From: Stenotrophomonas maltophilia
Lineage (GTDB): Bacteria; Pseudomonadota; Gammaproteobacteria; Xanthomonadales; Xanthomonadaceae
Length of the DNA stretch: 64,000 nt
Direction of reading: 5' to 3'
Assembly (NCBI RefSeq): GCF_039555535.1
Contig: NZ_CP154630.1
Location: forward strand, 3,485,001-3,549,000
The notes beneath the pieces were generated by a model, which was given only the letters and a program-made list of their open reading frames with translations, ran no database searches and was not told the DNA's origin. Below, one piece after another: positions 49,383 through 57,780 of this stretch (within the stretch, counting starts at the first letter, position 1; every line of letters starts with the position of its first letter). The position numbers were made by a program, and so were the translations under genes.

Positions 49383-49865
49383 TTACTTTGCGTCGAAGCC
49401 GGTCACGCGGCAGAAGCGGTAGACCGCCGAACTGCTCACCCCAAGCTCCCGCGCCAACTGAGCCCTGCTGACCGTCATCAAGCGGCCCCGAACCTGTTCC
49501 AGGCTCAGCCCCCGCAAGGTGCGGTGCTCCGGCCCTTTCAGGACACGCCCCAATCGAAGCGCTTGGCGGTCCAGGCCGATGGTGGCCGGCGACACGCCCA
49601 AGCGCTGGGCCACCTCGGCCGAGGTTAGCCCGGCTTGGACCAGCCGCTCCACCTGCTGGCGGCGCTCGATGAGCTCGCGGGTTTGGCGAGCCCGGAACGC
49701 CTGCCGCCCAGAACCGGCCAGGCCATGCCGCCGGACAAAGCGGTTCACGGCTTGGTGGGTAACGCCCAGGCGTTGGGCCAAGGCGCGCTGAGTCACCCCT
49801 TCGTCCAGCGAAGATTGAACCTGGGCCGGGGATCGTCCGCCGAGGAAGCCTTTGCGTGGGATCAT
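49383..49865 (-). CDS. Protein with repeated helix-turn-helix units
   Basis: A 160-residue protein whose ATG (49865) overlaps the upstream stop (ATGA). Three HTH-like segments: QRALAQRLGVTHQAVNRFVR, SAEVAQRLGVSPATIGLDRQ and RAQLARELGVSSSAVYRFCR. Each has the A-x-x-L/R-GVS-x-x-x-V/I pattern of resolvase/sigma-type HTH. No catalytic domain. It shares unit style (LSLEQVRGRLMT) with the larger neighbour, so both likely came from the same ancestor. Probable multi-site DNA binder. Confidence 0.65.
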   Translation of the reverse strand: MIPRKGFLGGRSPAQVQSSLDEGVTQRALAQRLGVTHQAVNRFVRRHGLAGSGRQAFRARQTRELIERRQQVERLVQAGLTSAEVAQRLGVSPATIGLDRQALRLGRVLKGPEHRTLRGLSLEQVRGRLMTVSRAQLARELGVSSSAVYRFCRVTGFDAK

Positions 49866-50977
49866 GATGGAGTGGCCTGACGACGTCGCCCATCGCGCGG
49901 CGCTTTGAGACCTGCTCTTTTCATGTAAACAGATATAGACGACGCGCTGACCCCAAGATGCAGAGCCACAGCGTTGGCCGTCTGGAATCGGGCGAGCAGG
50001 ATCTCGACCTCTGCTCGACTCAAGCCCGAGAGGGTCATTTTCTCCGCCGGTTTACGCATGCCCGGAAGCTTCAGCGGTTTGCGGTCGATCGATGGTGTAG
50101 TGGCCTGGCGGCATCGCCCGTCCCGTGGCGCTTTGAGGCCGGCTCTCTTCATGTAAGAGGACACATGCGCCCCACTGGTTCCGAGATGCAAAGCCACTGC
50201 CTTGATGGTCTGGAATCGAGCAAGAAGGGCCTCTATCTCTGCTCGACTCAAGCCCAAGAGGGTCATTTTCTCTGCCGGCAGACGCACACGCGGCAGCTTC
50301 AGCGCTTGGCGGTCGGCCGTTATGCATGCGTATGGCACAGCCAACTGTTGCGCCATTTCAGACACCGATAGGCCGGCCTCGCTCAACCGGCGCACCTCTT
50401 TGCGCCGAGCCAGAACAACCGCCTTCTTTCCGTTTTGCGGCATGTCCAGTTCGTATTTCTTGCAAAACAGGCTAACCGCTTGCTGCGTGACGCCGATCCG
50501 AGCCGCCACACGGGTGCGGGTGCCCAGTTCGTGGAGCAGGCTCAGCACCTCCTCGACCGAGTGCCCTGCAATGCTCCTCGGTTGTCGTTGGCAGACCGGC
50601 AACCGCAGTCCAAGGGCTTTGGCATCGCTCTGCAAGGTGTAGACAGCCATCCCTAGGAACCTTGCGATGTTCTGTCGTTCCATGCCGGCTTGAATGCAGG
50701 CGCGGACCGCATAGCGGCGTTGGCTCACATAAGCCCGGTAGCGCTCCGAGGGCATGGCATCCGCAGGATCCACACGCTGGGCGCGCTCGATTTGCTCCGG
50801 TTCGCCGTGTGCGTTGCGGTGCGCGGCCAGGGCGTCGTCCACGTCCTTGCTGAAAGGCGTGTTGCGTTGGGCTGCGTCGTAGAGGGCCTGGATGTCCGCG
50901 GGCATGGGCAGGAGTTCGATGCCGTCCGGCCCGGGAAGAACGCCTGGGGCAAACAAGGTGGAAGGCTCGCGTGTCAT
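49862..50977 (-). CDS. Multi-HTH protein with a tandem internal duplication
   Basis: A 371-residue protein, ATG overlapping the upstream stop (ATGA). After an N-terminal ~75-residue acidic part, helix-turn-helix units appear: QNIARFLGMAVYTLQSDAKA, RTRVAARIGVTQQAVSLFCK, SVSEMAQQLAVPYACITADR, and two near-identical units (AEKMTLLGLSRAEIEALLAR, FQTIKAVALHLGTSGAHVSS). The last two are products of a 228-bp duplication. Each repeat ends YMKRAGLKAPRDGR. No catalytic domain is visible. It may bind an array of sites, such as the element's own iterons. Confidence 0.65.
   Translation of the reverse strand: MTREPSTLFAPGVLPGPDGIELLPMPADIQALYDAAQRNTPFSKDVDDALAAHRNAHGEPEQIERAQRVDPADAMPSERYRAYVSQRRYAVRACIQAGMERQNIARFLGMAVYTLQSDAKALGLRLPVCQRQPRSIAGHSVEEVLSLLHELGTRTRVAARIGVTQQAVSLFCKKYELDMPQNGKKAVVLARRKEVRRLSEAGLSVSEMAQQLAVPYACITADRQALKLPRVRLPAEKMTLLGLSRAEIEALLARFQTIKAVALHLGTSGAHVSSYMKRAGLKAPRDGRCRQATTPSIDRKPLKLPGMRKPAEKMTLSGLSRAEVEILLARFQTANAVALHLGVSASSISVYMKRAGLKAPRDGRRRQATPS
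49872..50327 (-). repeat. 228-bp tandem duplication within the multi-HTH gene
   Basis: Bases from 49872 and from 50100 align at a period of exactly 228 bp (76 codons), both starting GTGGCCTG and carrying GCTCGACTCAAGCCC and GAGGGTCATTTTCTC. The copies differ at scattered positions, so the duplication is not very recent, and frame is kept. Confidence 0.75.
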
Positions 50978-51264
50978 CGCGCCCCACCCCGCTTAGCTGC
51001 CCAGAGGATCGAGCAGGCAAGAACCAGAAACACCACGACAGGCCAGCCTGACACTGTCCCGATGGCCGCCATGAACGCCGTGACCACCATCCCTACCCCA
51101 AACAGTCCGCCATGGATCACGAAGCGGCCGTGCGTGCGAGCGTCTCGCTCACCGCCTCTCACCCGTTGCCAAGCTGCCTTGGCGTCGGCAAAGCGCTTGA
51201 ACGTCCAGAACGGAATCAAGACCATGAGGCCAAGCAAGGTCAGCAGAAGGATCGCGCTCACCAT
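50974..51264 (-). CDS. Small membrane protein
   Basis: A 96-residue protein with two or three hydrophobic segments: VSAILLLTLLGLMVLIPFWT at the N-terminus, GGLFGVGMVVTAFMAAIGTV and WPVVVFLVLACSILWAAKR. Basic loop in between. It overlaps the next gene by 4 bp (ATGA) and the previous one by 7 bp, so it is co-translated. No family is recognised. Confidence 0.6.
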   Translation of the reverse strand: MVSAILLLTLLGLMVLIPFWTFKRFADAKAAWQRVRGGERDARTHGRFVIHGGLFGVGMVVTAFMAAIGTVSGWPVVVFLVLACSILWAAKRGGAR

Positions 51265-51485
51265 GGGCGGCCTCCCGCTTCATTCCTCAGCGGGCGCGCT
51301 TGGAAGGTGAGAGGTTGGCCCCACTGGCTGGGCTTGAGATTCCATGCCATTGGCAGGTGGTGCGGCTGTTGAGGTTTCGCAGGGGAGCAGTCCATGCCAT
51401 CCAGGATCAAATGCCCGCATTGCTTGAAGTCTTCGACGGTCAATGAGCCAGCGGGGCGCTTGCGGAAAAATGCGGACCATTTCAT
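51258..51485 (-). CDS. Small hypothetical protein
   Basis: A 75-residue protein whose ATG (51485) overlaps the upstream stop (TGATG). Basic N-terminus (MKWSAFFRKRPAGSLTVEDF), a pair of Cys (KQCGHLILDGMDCSPAK), Pro/Gln/His-rich middle, no signal peptide. Family unknown. Support comes mainly from the overlap chain. Confidence 0.45.
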   Translation of the reverse strand: MKWSAFFRKRPAGSLTVEDFKQCGHLILDGMDCSPAKPQQPHHLPMAWNLKPSQWGQPLTFQARPLRNEAGGRPW

Positions 51486-51958
51486 CAGCGCTGCCCCTCA
51501 ATCGGGACCACACGAAGCTTGCTGCCGCGGCCTGTCAAGAACACCTTGTCCCCGGCGCGGATCGGCAGGTCATCGGCCTGAACAATGGCAATGACTTTTC
51601 CGGTCTCAAGATCGCGGACATACACTTCCACCCCGCGGCGCTTGCTCACCCCGTTTTGGATGGCCGTGCCGGCGACGCCCCCAATCACCCCGCCCGCCAC
51701 CCTAGCGGCACTGCGGTAGTCGCCCTTAACCTCGCGAGCGGCCCCATAACCCACGGCGACGCCGATGGCGGAACCGGCGTTGAGGCGCTTGTCGGATTTG
51801 ATGTCCACGCTGCGAACCATGAGCACCTCGCCCAGGCGGGCGTTCTGAACGGACAGGGTTTCGCTGCTGCCGTATCGACGGGCGGAACTGTTGTCAGCAG
51901 CGGAGGCCGTCAAGGGGAGCAGGCCGACAAGGGCCAGAGAAAGAACCAAAACGCGCAT
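51485..51958 (-). CDS. Exported glycine-zipper protein (SlyB/Rcp-like)
   Basis: A 157-residue protein from the ATG at 51958 behind AAGGAGGCC. Signal peptide MRVLVLSLALVGLLPLTASA. A glycine-zipper 2TM-type stretch (AGSAIGVAVGYGAAREVKGD, then RVAGGVIGGVAGTAIQNGVS) is followed by a small beta domain (VEVYVRDLETGKVIAIVQAD). This is the layout of outer-membrane SlyB-like lipoproteins, but no lipobox Cys is present, so it would be a soluble or membrane-inserted periplasmic form. An inverted repeat lies upstream at 51977. Confidence 0.75.
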   Translation of the reverse strand: MRVLVLSLALVGLLPLTASAADNSSARRYGSSETLSVQNARLGEVLMVRSVDIKSDKRLNAGSAIGVAVGYGAAREVKGDYRSAARVAGGVIGGVAGTAIQNGVSKRRGVEVYVRDLETGKVIAIVQADDLPIRAGDKVFLTGRGSKLRVVPIEGQR

Positions 51959-51976
51959 GAGGCCTCCTTTTTTTGA

Positions 51977-51994
51977 ATGGGTTGCACTACCCAT
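51977..51994. promoter_or_regulatory. Inverted repeat in promoter
   Basis: ATGGGT and ACCCAT arms flank TGCACT, about 20 bp upstream of the ATG of the glycine-zipper gene. Similar to the palindrome at 3866 and the ATACCCAT at 53842. Confidence 0.4.
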
Positions 51995-52065
51995 AACAAA
52001 AGGTTTGGTTTGCGCAAGGGGATCTGGAAAAGAAAAGGCGGCCTTCGACGCCCTTTCCCTTGGCC

Positions 52066-53820
52066 TTAGAAGCGCGCTCGCAAGCGAGGGACCTCCTGGG
52101 TTTGGCCATCCTGCCCATGGGCCTTCATGGCCGCACCGACCTGGCGTTGGGCGTCGGCCCCAAACCCGCCTTCCGGTGGCTTCCAAGCGTTGGCAGCGGG
52201 AAGAAGCTCGTCCAAGAGCTTGGATCGGTTGTGGGCTCGCAGCTCGTTCTCAGCGTTGTTCAAGAACGCCTTGGTCTCTCGGTTGCTCGCAAAATCGATG
52301 GGCTTCATACGAGGCTCGTTTCGAAAGCCGTTGACATGGTTGTCAAAGCCTTGCTCGCCGACGAGCTTACACCCCTTGTCCCAGTCCGCCCCTGCGAACA
52401 CCAGTTCTCGGCAGAGTTCCGTTTTCCCCTGCTTCGCCGCTTCATGGAGGACGCTGTAGCCGGCATAGTTGTTGTAGGCCCAGCCCTCGTCTCCGTCGAT
52501 GTTGAACGTTCGGTTCCGACTGACCAGTTCTTCGTTGGGATCCACCTGCTCCAGCAGACGTTTGGCGTCGCCGGCCTCAACGAGGGCCACAATGTTGAGC
52601 ACGCGGTCTTGCTCCTCCTTCGTCTCCTCCGCCTTTTCCGCGGCCTGCTCTTCCGCTTCGGCATCCCAATACCGATCCTCCTGGTAGTAATCCCGGGTCG
52701 CATAAGGGGTTTCCCCCCTGTCGTTCTCTACGTGGTGCTGGGGAACGCCTCGCCCCACCCCATCGACCAACTCTTTCATGGCGCGCTCGTCCGCGGTGTG
52801 AGCAGGAATGTTTCCCTCCATGTCTTTTGCGTCAACCTGGGCGCCGGCCAACACCAACGCCTGCACCATCTCCCCCGTTTTGACGTAGTGAAGCGGGGTT
52901 CGGCCCAGCGCATCGGTGTCCCTCACACTGCCGCCCTGCCCCAACGCAGCGACAAGCTCGCTGGGCGTTTCGGCCAGGAAAATCGGGTCGGTCGCCGCAT
53001 CGACGCGCTCACGCGGCGAAAAATAGTCTCGGTGGTTCCGAGCGTTTTCTCGATAAAGCACCGGATCATGTTTGAGCGCTGGCTCGCCACTGGAGTTCAG
53101 CAGGGAGGGATCGGCCTTGGCATCCAGCAAGCGCAGCACAACGCCTAGATCGCTGGCCAGGTGGAGCGGGGTGTCTCCCCCGTCCGCCCGCAGATTCACG
53201 TCGGCGCCGGCATCGACAAGCATGTGGATATCGCCTTCAAGCCCTCGCTTCGCAGCGACATGCAGAGCGGATTGCCCTTGGCTCAGGGCATTGACATCCG
53301 CTCCGGCCTTCGCCAACAACGCCAAACCTTCCGCAGTAGGTTTTTCGGACCAAGCGGGTTCCCTTTGGTAGGTGCTCAACAGGTGATCAAAAGGCGAACG
53401 CCCTTGTTTGTCCAACGCGTGAACATCCGCCCCAGCCGAGATGAGCAGCTCCATCTGCCACGGTTCCTGACATTTATGCAAGGCGGAATCGCCGCGCGAG
53501 TCGCGATACCCTTTCACATCGGCGCCGTCTTCGATGGCCTGCCTCACCTCGTCCTCGAAGCGACCCTTCGTCTTCAGACCAGCAAAGGCCAAAGTGCTCC
53601 CCAACCGATCCGTTGCCTCATCGTTGAAGGGCACACTTTGAGGGCCCTCAACGGGCGAAAGGGTTGCCGGCTCCGCTGAAGCCACTGGCCGCTGGCTTGA
53701 ATCGTCCAAGCGCTCCCGGACCGGGGGTTCAGGCGGCTCAGAAGGAGCCACGCCTGGAAGTTCCGTGTCCTTTTGACGGATGAAGGGTCGAAGTAGATTT
53801 GAAAAGACGTTGCCAGCCAT
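52066..53820 (-). CDS. Large ankyrin-repeat protein
   Basis: A 584-residue protein from the ATG at 53820 behind GCGGAGGAACC. No signal peptide; Pro/Glu-rich first 80 residues. Ankyrin units include SRGDSALHKCQEPWQMELLI, SAGADVHALDKQGRSPFDHL, KAGADVNALSQGQSALHVAA, VDAGADVNLRADGGDTPLHL and DTDALGRTPLHYVKTGEMVQ, plus a C-terminal NYAGYSVLHEAAKQGKTELC. A central Lys/Glu-rich coiled coil (~400-430) and a C-terminal region without repeats complete it. Such proteins bind other proteins and in T4SS-carrying bacteria may be secreted effectors. An ATACCCAT box lies 25 bp upstream. Confidence 0.85.
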   Translation of the reverse strand: MAGNVFSNLLRPFIRQKDTELPGVAPSEPPEPPVRERLDDSSQRPVASAEPATLSPVEGPQSVPFNDEATDRLGSTLAFAGLKTKGRFEDEVRQAIEDGADVKGYRDSRGDSALHKCQEPWQMELLISAGADVHALDKQGRSPFDHLLSTYQREPAWSEKPTAEGLALLAKAGADVNALSQGQSALHVAAKRGLEGDIHMLVDAGADVNLRADGGDTPLHLASDLGVVLRLLDAKADPSLLNSSGEPALKHDPVLYRENARNHRDYFSPRERVDAATDPIFLAETPSELVAALGQGGSVRDTDALGRTPLHYVKTGEMVQALVLAGAQVDAKDMEGNIPAHTADERAMKELVDGVGRGVPQHHVENDRGETPYATRDYYQEDRYWDAEAEEQAAEKAEETKEEQDRVLNIVALVEAGDAKRLLEQVDPNEELVSRNRTFNIDGDEGWAYNNYAGYSVLHEAAKQGKTELCRELVFAGADWDKGCKLVGEQGFDNHVNGFRNEPRMKPIDFASNRETKAFLNNAENELRAHNRSKLLDELLPAANAWKPPEGGFGADAQRQVGAAMKAHGQDGQTQEVPRLRARF

Positions 53821-53895
53821 GGTTCCTCCGCTTGATGAGTGATACCCATGTCTTAACAAAGAAAGGGGGACGCGCAAGGGGCTGCAAAGAGAAAA

Positions 53896-53915
53896 GGGGT
53901 GGCTTTCGCCACCCC
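53896..53915 (-). terminator. Rho-independent terminator
   Basis: GGGGTGGC and GCCACCCC arms around TTTC (minus strand GAAA), followed on the minus strand by TTTTCTCTTT. It ends transcription of the leftward ardC region before the ankyrin gene. Confidence 0.75.
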
Positions 53916-54180
53916 TCTCGATCCAGCGCAAGAAGCTCAAGAAAAAACATGGCGCCTAGTTAGTGATTTCTCAGGTCGGTTAACTAAGCATTCTTTCCAC
54001 CCCGGCGACAGCAACCACCGGAAACCACCAAAACAGCAAGGATAACCACCCCACCACCCCCTAACTGCTCACCCGTCAAAAGTTATTAGTTAGAAGCAGG
54101 GGAATCGGACCACAGCCGGGACTTCCCCCGACACATTCATTTCTAACTCGAAACCTTAAAAGGTCAACCCCCCACCTGCG
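53916..54180. other. AT-rich intergenic stretch
   Basis: No gene is seen. It contains several TTAGTTA/TAACTAA words (about 53957, 53981, 54060, 54085, 54143) in both orientations, unlike surrounding DNA. They might be binding sites, though they are short enough to occur by chance. Confidence 0.35.
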
Positions 54181-55194
54181 TTAAGCAACCTGGCGTTCCT
54201 TGCGTCGCGATGGGGACCTTCGACCGGCTTCCGTCTTTCGCCCCTGCTCCATGTCCTTCTCCTTCTTGACCTGGGGCAGCGGCTCGCGTTCAAACGCCGG
54301 GATGTCCAAAAAGGTCATGACCTTCTCCGCTTGGCTGGCTGCGCGGAACAGGGTCCTGGGGTCGTCGGCCAGAGCTTTCATCCAGGACTGCAGGTAGGCA
54401 GCGTGTTGCTCTTCGTGCTCCTTGCCCAGGGCAATCCCCAGTCGCTCGGAAATGAACAAACTTGAGAGCTCGGCTACCAGCTCCTCTTTGGCGTAGTCCT
54501 GGCTGCCGAACCGACCGGTCTGGTCGCGGTCGAGCCGGTGCTTCGCCCCAGTCCAATGTGCCAGTTCGTGGAGCACGGTTGACGCATAACTAATCGGATC
54601 TTGAAAGCTGCCGGCTTTCGGAACGTGGATGCTGTCGGTAGCAACGGAGTAGAAGGCCCTGTTCCCGCCATCGTGATGAAGTTTTGGCTGGTGCTTGTCC
54701 AACAACTCTCGCAGACGCAGGTTGCGGATCGACTCGGGCATGATGAAGGGCTGCGGGGGCTCGGGCATGCCATCCATTTGGCTGGCATTGAACACCGTGG
54801 CGACGAACACCGATGGCCCTTGGTATCCGTTCTTCTCTTTGCCCTCGGTCAACGGCTCAGCCCCGTCTTTGGCCTTGCCCGTCTTGCTGAAGTCCCAGTA
54901 AGCGATCTGCTGGCCCTTTTCGCCGCGCTTGACTTGGGCCCCAATGCTTTCTGCCTGCCGATAGGTCAGCCAGCGGTCGTCTCGGTAGCCGCGGGTGAGT
55001 TGGGCACGGCGCAAGATGAGTGTGTTGCTGCCGCGATAAGCCTTGCCCGTGGTCGGGTTCCAGGGCCCGTTGATCGCGCCGTTCTGCGGGGCATCGGGAT
55101 CGTTCCATGGGCGGCGCCAGGGGATGGTGCCCTGCTTCATCAAGTCGAGCATGCGCCGGGTTTCGGTTTGGATGAGATCGGAATACTTGGACAT
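54181..55194 (-). CDS. ardC: ArdC-type antirestriction protein / zincin
   Basis: A 337-residue protein. Residues ~1-130 form the ssDNA-binding ArdC N-terminal domain (PWNDPDAPQNGAINGPWNPT, then GKAYRGSNTLILRRAQLTRG and RWLTYRQAESIGAQVKRGEK). Residues ~170-300 form the zinc metallopeptidase-like domain with HELAHWTG (zinc ligands His209 and His213) and EELVAELSSLF with the third ligand Glu. ArdC proteins protect incoming single-stranded plasmid DNA from host restriction during conjugation. The C-terminus has an Arg/Lys-rich tail. It is an early-transfer gene by position. Confidence 0.92.
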   Translation of the reverse strand: MSKYSDLIQTETRRMLDLMKQGTIPWRRPWNDPDAPQNGAINGPWNPTTGKAYRGSNTLILRRAQLTRGYRDDRWLTYRQAESIGAQVKRGEKGQQIAYWDFSKTGKAKDGAEPLTEGKEKNGYQGPSVFVATVFNASQMDGMPEPPQPFIMPESIRNLRLRELLDKHQPKLHHDGGNRAFYSVATDSIHVPKAGSFQDPISYASTVLHELAHWTGAKHRLDRDQTGRFGSQDYAKEELVAELSSLFISERLGIALGKEHEEQHAAYLQSWMKALADDPRTLFRAASQAEKVMTFLDIPAFEREPLPQVKKEKDMEQGRKTEAGRRSPSRRKERQVA

Positions 55195-55262
55195 GGGGTG
55201 GTTGCCTCAAATCTTTTTCAACCTCCTGCGCCTCCAAGCGGGTGGTTGTGGGTGGGGTCGGG

Positions 55263-55508
55263 TCAGAACTCGATATGAAGGGTCAGACTCTTGCGGTGAT
55301 ACAACGCTCGCCGCACCAGCTCGGCGATTTCGTCCTCGCTGCGCAATCCCTGGTCGCCGTCTTTTCCCAGACGGACATGGAGACCAAACCCGCTCTGCAC
55401 GAGCAAGTATTGCGGGTCCGCTTCCGGCGTCTCTGGGCCCTCCAGATCGGCAGCGGTGATAGCTTCTTCGTGGAAAGCGTCTTCGGGGATGTGGTCGGGC
55501 GACGGCAT
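55263..55508 (-). CDS. Small acidic hypothetical protein
   Basis: An 81-residue acidic protein from the ATG at 55508. It has a DHIPEDAFHEEAITAADLEG stretch, then YLLVQSGFGLHVRLGKDGDQ and SEDEIAELVRRALYHRKSLT. Acidic composition and a position between ardC and the replication helicase suit an accessory or DNA-mimic role, but this is a guess. Confidence 0.55.
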   Translation of the reverse strand: MPSPDHIPEDAFHEEAITAADLEGPETPEADPQYLLVQSGFGLHVRLGKDGDQGLRSEDEIAELVRRALYHRKSLTLHIEF

Positions 55509-55599
55509 GGGGGCTCCGTTTTGGTTTGGATACCCCTTTGCAATAGCGCAACGTCGCCGGTTGTAAAGGCCTGCCCCGGAAATGCCCGGCGTTGCTGGG

Positions 55600-57474
55600 T
55601 TAGCCGGCCTTCTTCTTTGCCGCCTCGGCCTTGCGCTGCTCCCGTGCTTGTCGCTCCCGGCGATCCTGCCTCTCCCATGCGGCGGCGTTCTTGGCCTGGC
55701 GCTCCCGTTCGGCGCGGCGTTCGGCCTGGACCTGCTCGTAGGGCGTATTGGTGAAGCCAAAGACGTCTCGGATGGCATCGGGCATGTCGGCGAAGTCCTG
55801 CTCGTCTTGCCGTTCGGCGGCGACGGCCAGTGCTACGTTCTGGGCGTCGTTGGCCGCCTTGGCCTGCTCAGATTCGGCATGACGGGCTTCTGGGGTCAGG
55901 GCCTCCAGCCGCTTGAGCTCCAGCTCTTGTGCGCGTTCGGCGTCGGTCTGCTCGCCCTTCCAGCTGCAGAGGTAACAGTCCAACTGCTCGCCCTCCACGC
56001 GCCGATTCGACGGCCGCCCACGCAGGTGCCCGGCGGTCTTCAGACCACGGGTGAACTGGCGCTGCGAGAGGATTTCATCCGGTTCAAAGCCCTTCTTCTC
56101 GCACCAGGCCACATAGCGGGCATGGATGGCCTTGACGCTTTGCCATTGCTCACTGCCAGCGGCGGCACCGAACAGCACCCGGTCGGCATGGGCCCAGGCG
56201 GCGATAGAATCAGCGCCGTGGATGACGGCCTGCTTGTAGGCCTGCGCGGCTTCCGGGAGTTCGTGGTCGGCCATGAACCGGCCTCGGGCCACGACTCGGC
56301 GGGCGCCTTCCAGCATCCAGTCGAGGAACAACTGGCCTTCTTCTGCAAGCAGCTTCTTGCTGAAGTCAGGAATGCGGTCACTCTCCGGAATCACGTTCGC
56401 CCACTCCACGATAGAGAGGCGGCGGGCCACGCCGCCGGACTTGTCGCGGAAGAACGGCGCGGAGTTGGAGCTGATGATCCACTTGGCCTTGGACTGGTAG
56501 TTCAGAACCGAGAGGTGCTTGCGATTGATCGCGATGCCATTGCCGCTGACCAGGGTCTTGAACGTGCCCTCCTTCCATTTTTCGCACTCCACCTCGTCCA
56601 CCAAGATGAGCTGGCTTCCAAGGATTCCCTCCAGCGCGAACGTGTCGCTCAACGTGCCCAGGTCCAGGCGGGCCACTTTGTTGTGGACGCCTTCCACGCA
56701 TTCGGCGAGCGTGGACTTGCCGCTGCCGGCAGCGCCATGCCACCACGCCGCAATCTGATAAGACCCGGGCAACAAGGTCATGCCGCATTGCTCCTGCACC
56801 AAGGCGCGCACGCCTTCGTCCGGCAACGCATGGGCCAGGAACTTGCCCAGAAGGCTATCGGCCGGCACGGAGCTGGGGATGTAGCGCTGGCCGGGCGTGG
56901 CACCCGTGGCGATGTTCAGGGCGTGGGTCATGCCATAGCGCGGCCGGGGTTCCAACGCCTGGATGCTGTCGGCGGTGATTTCCAGGTAAGCGTCAGCGCA
57001 GGGGACCACCGCCCGCTTGGGTTCCAACTGCGGCAACGCGCTTTGCTGGCCTAGGCGGGTGCGGGCGTAGGCCCAGCAACTCGAAGCGAGCTTGTCGCTG
57101 GCCTTTGCGGGGATGTTGGCATCGAGCCAGTCGGACGCCAGGCCGTCGCCGAGGCCGCGGTGAACCAGCGCCCAGTGATTTGCACTCCAACGGTAGACCA
57201 GCGTCGATTGCGTCGCGGATTCGTCGCGGACGCTGGCCCAGAGGTGGCCGTCGAGCCCCAACTGGAGGTGGCGAGCGAACAAGAAGTCCAGGCTTTCCGG
57301 GCGCAGCTCGCCTTTGTTGAGCTTGGCTTGCTTGTGGCGATCCAAGGCCCGTTGTTCAACCTTGAGATTGCTGGCGTAATCCCGCCGGTTTTTCTCCCAG
57401 TGCTTTTCGATGAGAAAAGCAACCTCAGGGGGGTTGACGACCGACGGATCTTGAGGGAGATTGTTCGTAGACAT
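55600..57474 (-). CDS. P4-type (SF3) replication helicase
   Basis: A 624-residue protein. The N-terminal ~200 residues are a D5-like domain. The helicase core has Walker A GAAGSGKST (~247-255), Walker B LILVDEVE (~286), motif C KWIISSNSAP with the sensor Asn and the arginine finger region ARRLSIVEW. This is the C-terminal half of P4-alpha/phage-primase proteins used by plasmids and P4-like elements to open the origin. The C-terminus is a long Glu/Arg/Ala-rich coiled coil (~520-620). No Toprim primase domain is present, so it would need the host primase. The iteron region 57781-58119 lies upstream. Confidence 0.85.
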   Translation of the reverse strand: MSTNNLPQDPSVVNPPEVAFLIEKHWEKNRRDYASNLKVEQRALDRHKQAKLNKGELRPESLDFLFARHLQLGLDGHLWASVRDESATQSTLVYRWSANHWALVHRGLGDGLASDWLDANIPAKASDKLASSCWAYARTRLGQQSALPQLEPKRAVVPCADAYLEITADSIQALEPRPRYGMTHALNIATGATPGQRYIPSSVPADSLLGKFLAHALPDEGVRALVQEQCGMTLLPGSYQIAAWWHGAAGSGKSTLAECVEGVHNKVARLDLGTLSDTFALEGILGSQLILVDEVECEKWKEGTFKTLVSGNGIAINRKHLSVLNYQSKAKWIISSNSAPFFRDKSGGVARRLSIVEWANVIPESDRIPDFSKKLLAEEGQLFLDWMLEGARRVVARGRFMADHELPEAAQAYKQAVIHGADSIAAWAHADRVLFGAAAGSEQWQSVKAIHARYVAWCEKKGFEPDEILSQRQFTRGLKTAGHLRGRPSNRRVEGEQLDCYLCSWKGEQTDAERAQELELKRLEALTPEARHAESEQAKAANDAQNVALAVAAERQDEQDFADMPDAIRDVFGFTNTPYEQVQAERRAERERQAKNAAAWERQDRRERQAREQRKAEAAKKKAG

Positions 57475-57495
57475 TGTAGTTCGGCTCCAACGACT

Positions 57496-57515
57496 CCCCG
57501 CCCGGCAAGGCGGGG
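57496..57515. promoter_or_regulatory. Hairpin between the RHH gene and the helicase gene
   Basis: CCCCGCC and GGCGGGG arms around CGGCAA lie in the 57-bp gap between the two genes. No T-run follows on the minus strand, so it may control translation or mRNA stability rather than terminate. Confidence 0.45.
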
Positions 57516-57531
57516 TTTCGCGTTTGTGGGG

Positions 57532-57693
57532 TTAGGCGACGTGCGGCAACGCGTTGTCGAGGATCCGGCGCAGCTTCTCGCTGGGAGAAATCCCCGACCG
57601 CTTGGCTTCGGCTTTCAGCCGCTCAATCAACGCCCTTTCCATGCGGGCATTGAAAGGGTCTTTGCGTGGGGTTTGGTTCTGCTGCGTGCTCAT
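57532..57693 (-). CDS. Ribbon-helix-helix (Arc-type) regulator
   Basis: A 53-residue protein from the ATG at 57693 with GGAGAACCC upstream. KDPFNARMERALIERLKAEA, then KRSGISPSEKLRRILDNALP is a ribbon-helix-helix fold: a short strand, helix and S-P-S-E-x-L-R-R helix. Small proteins of this type act as copy-number or addiction repressors. It lies at the end of the iteron region and upstream of the helicase, so autoregulation of replication is likely, inferred from position. Confidence 0.75.
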   Translation of the reverse strand: MSTQQNQTPRKDPFNARMERALIERLKAEAKRSGISPSEKLRRILDNALPHVA

Positions 57694-57780
57694 GGGTTCT
57701 CCGTGTTGCATCCGTAATACATTCAAGAAAGCAGGTTTCTTGAAACCGTCAAGCCCCTTCCCCAGAAATATTTTTTAGCT

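Noticed and set aside
55582..57054. Rightward frame of 490 codons opposite the helicase
   Set aside because: Helicase motifs on the minus strand are intact; the rightward translation has no domain.
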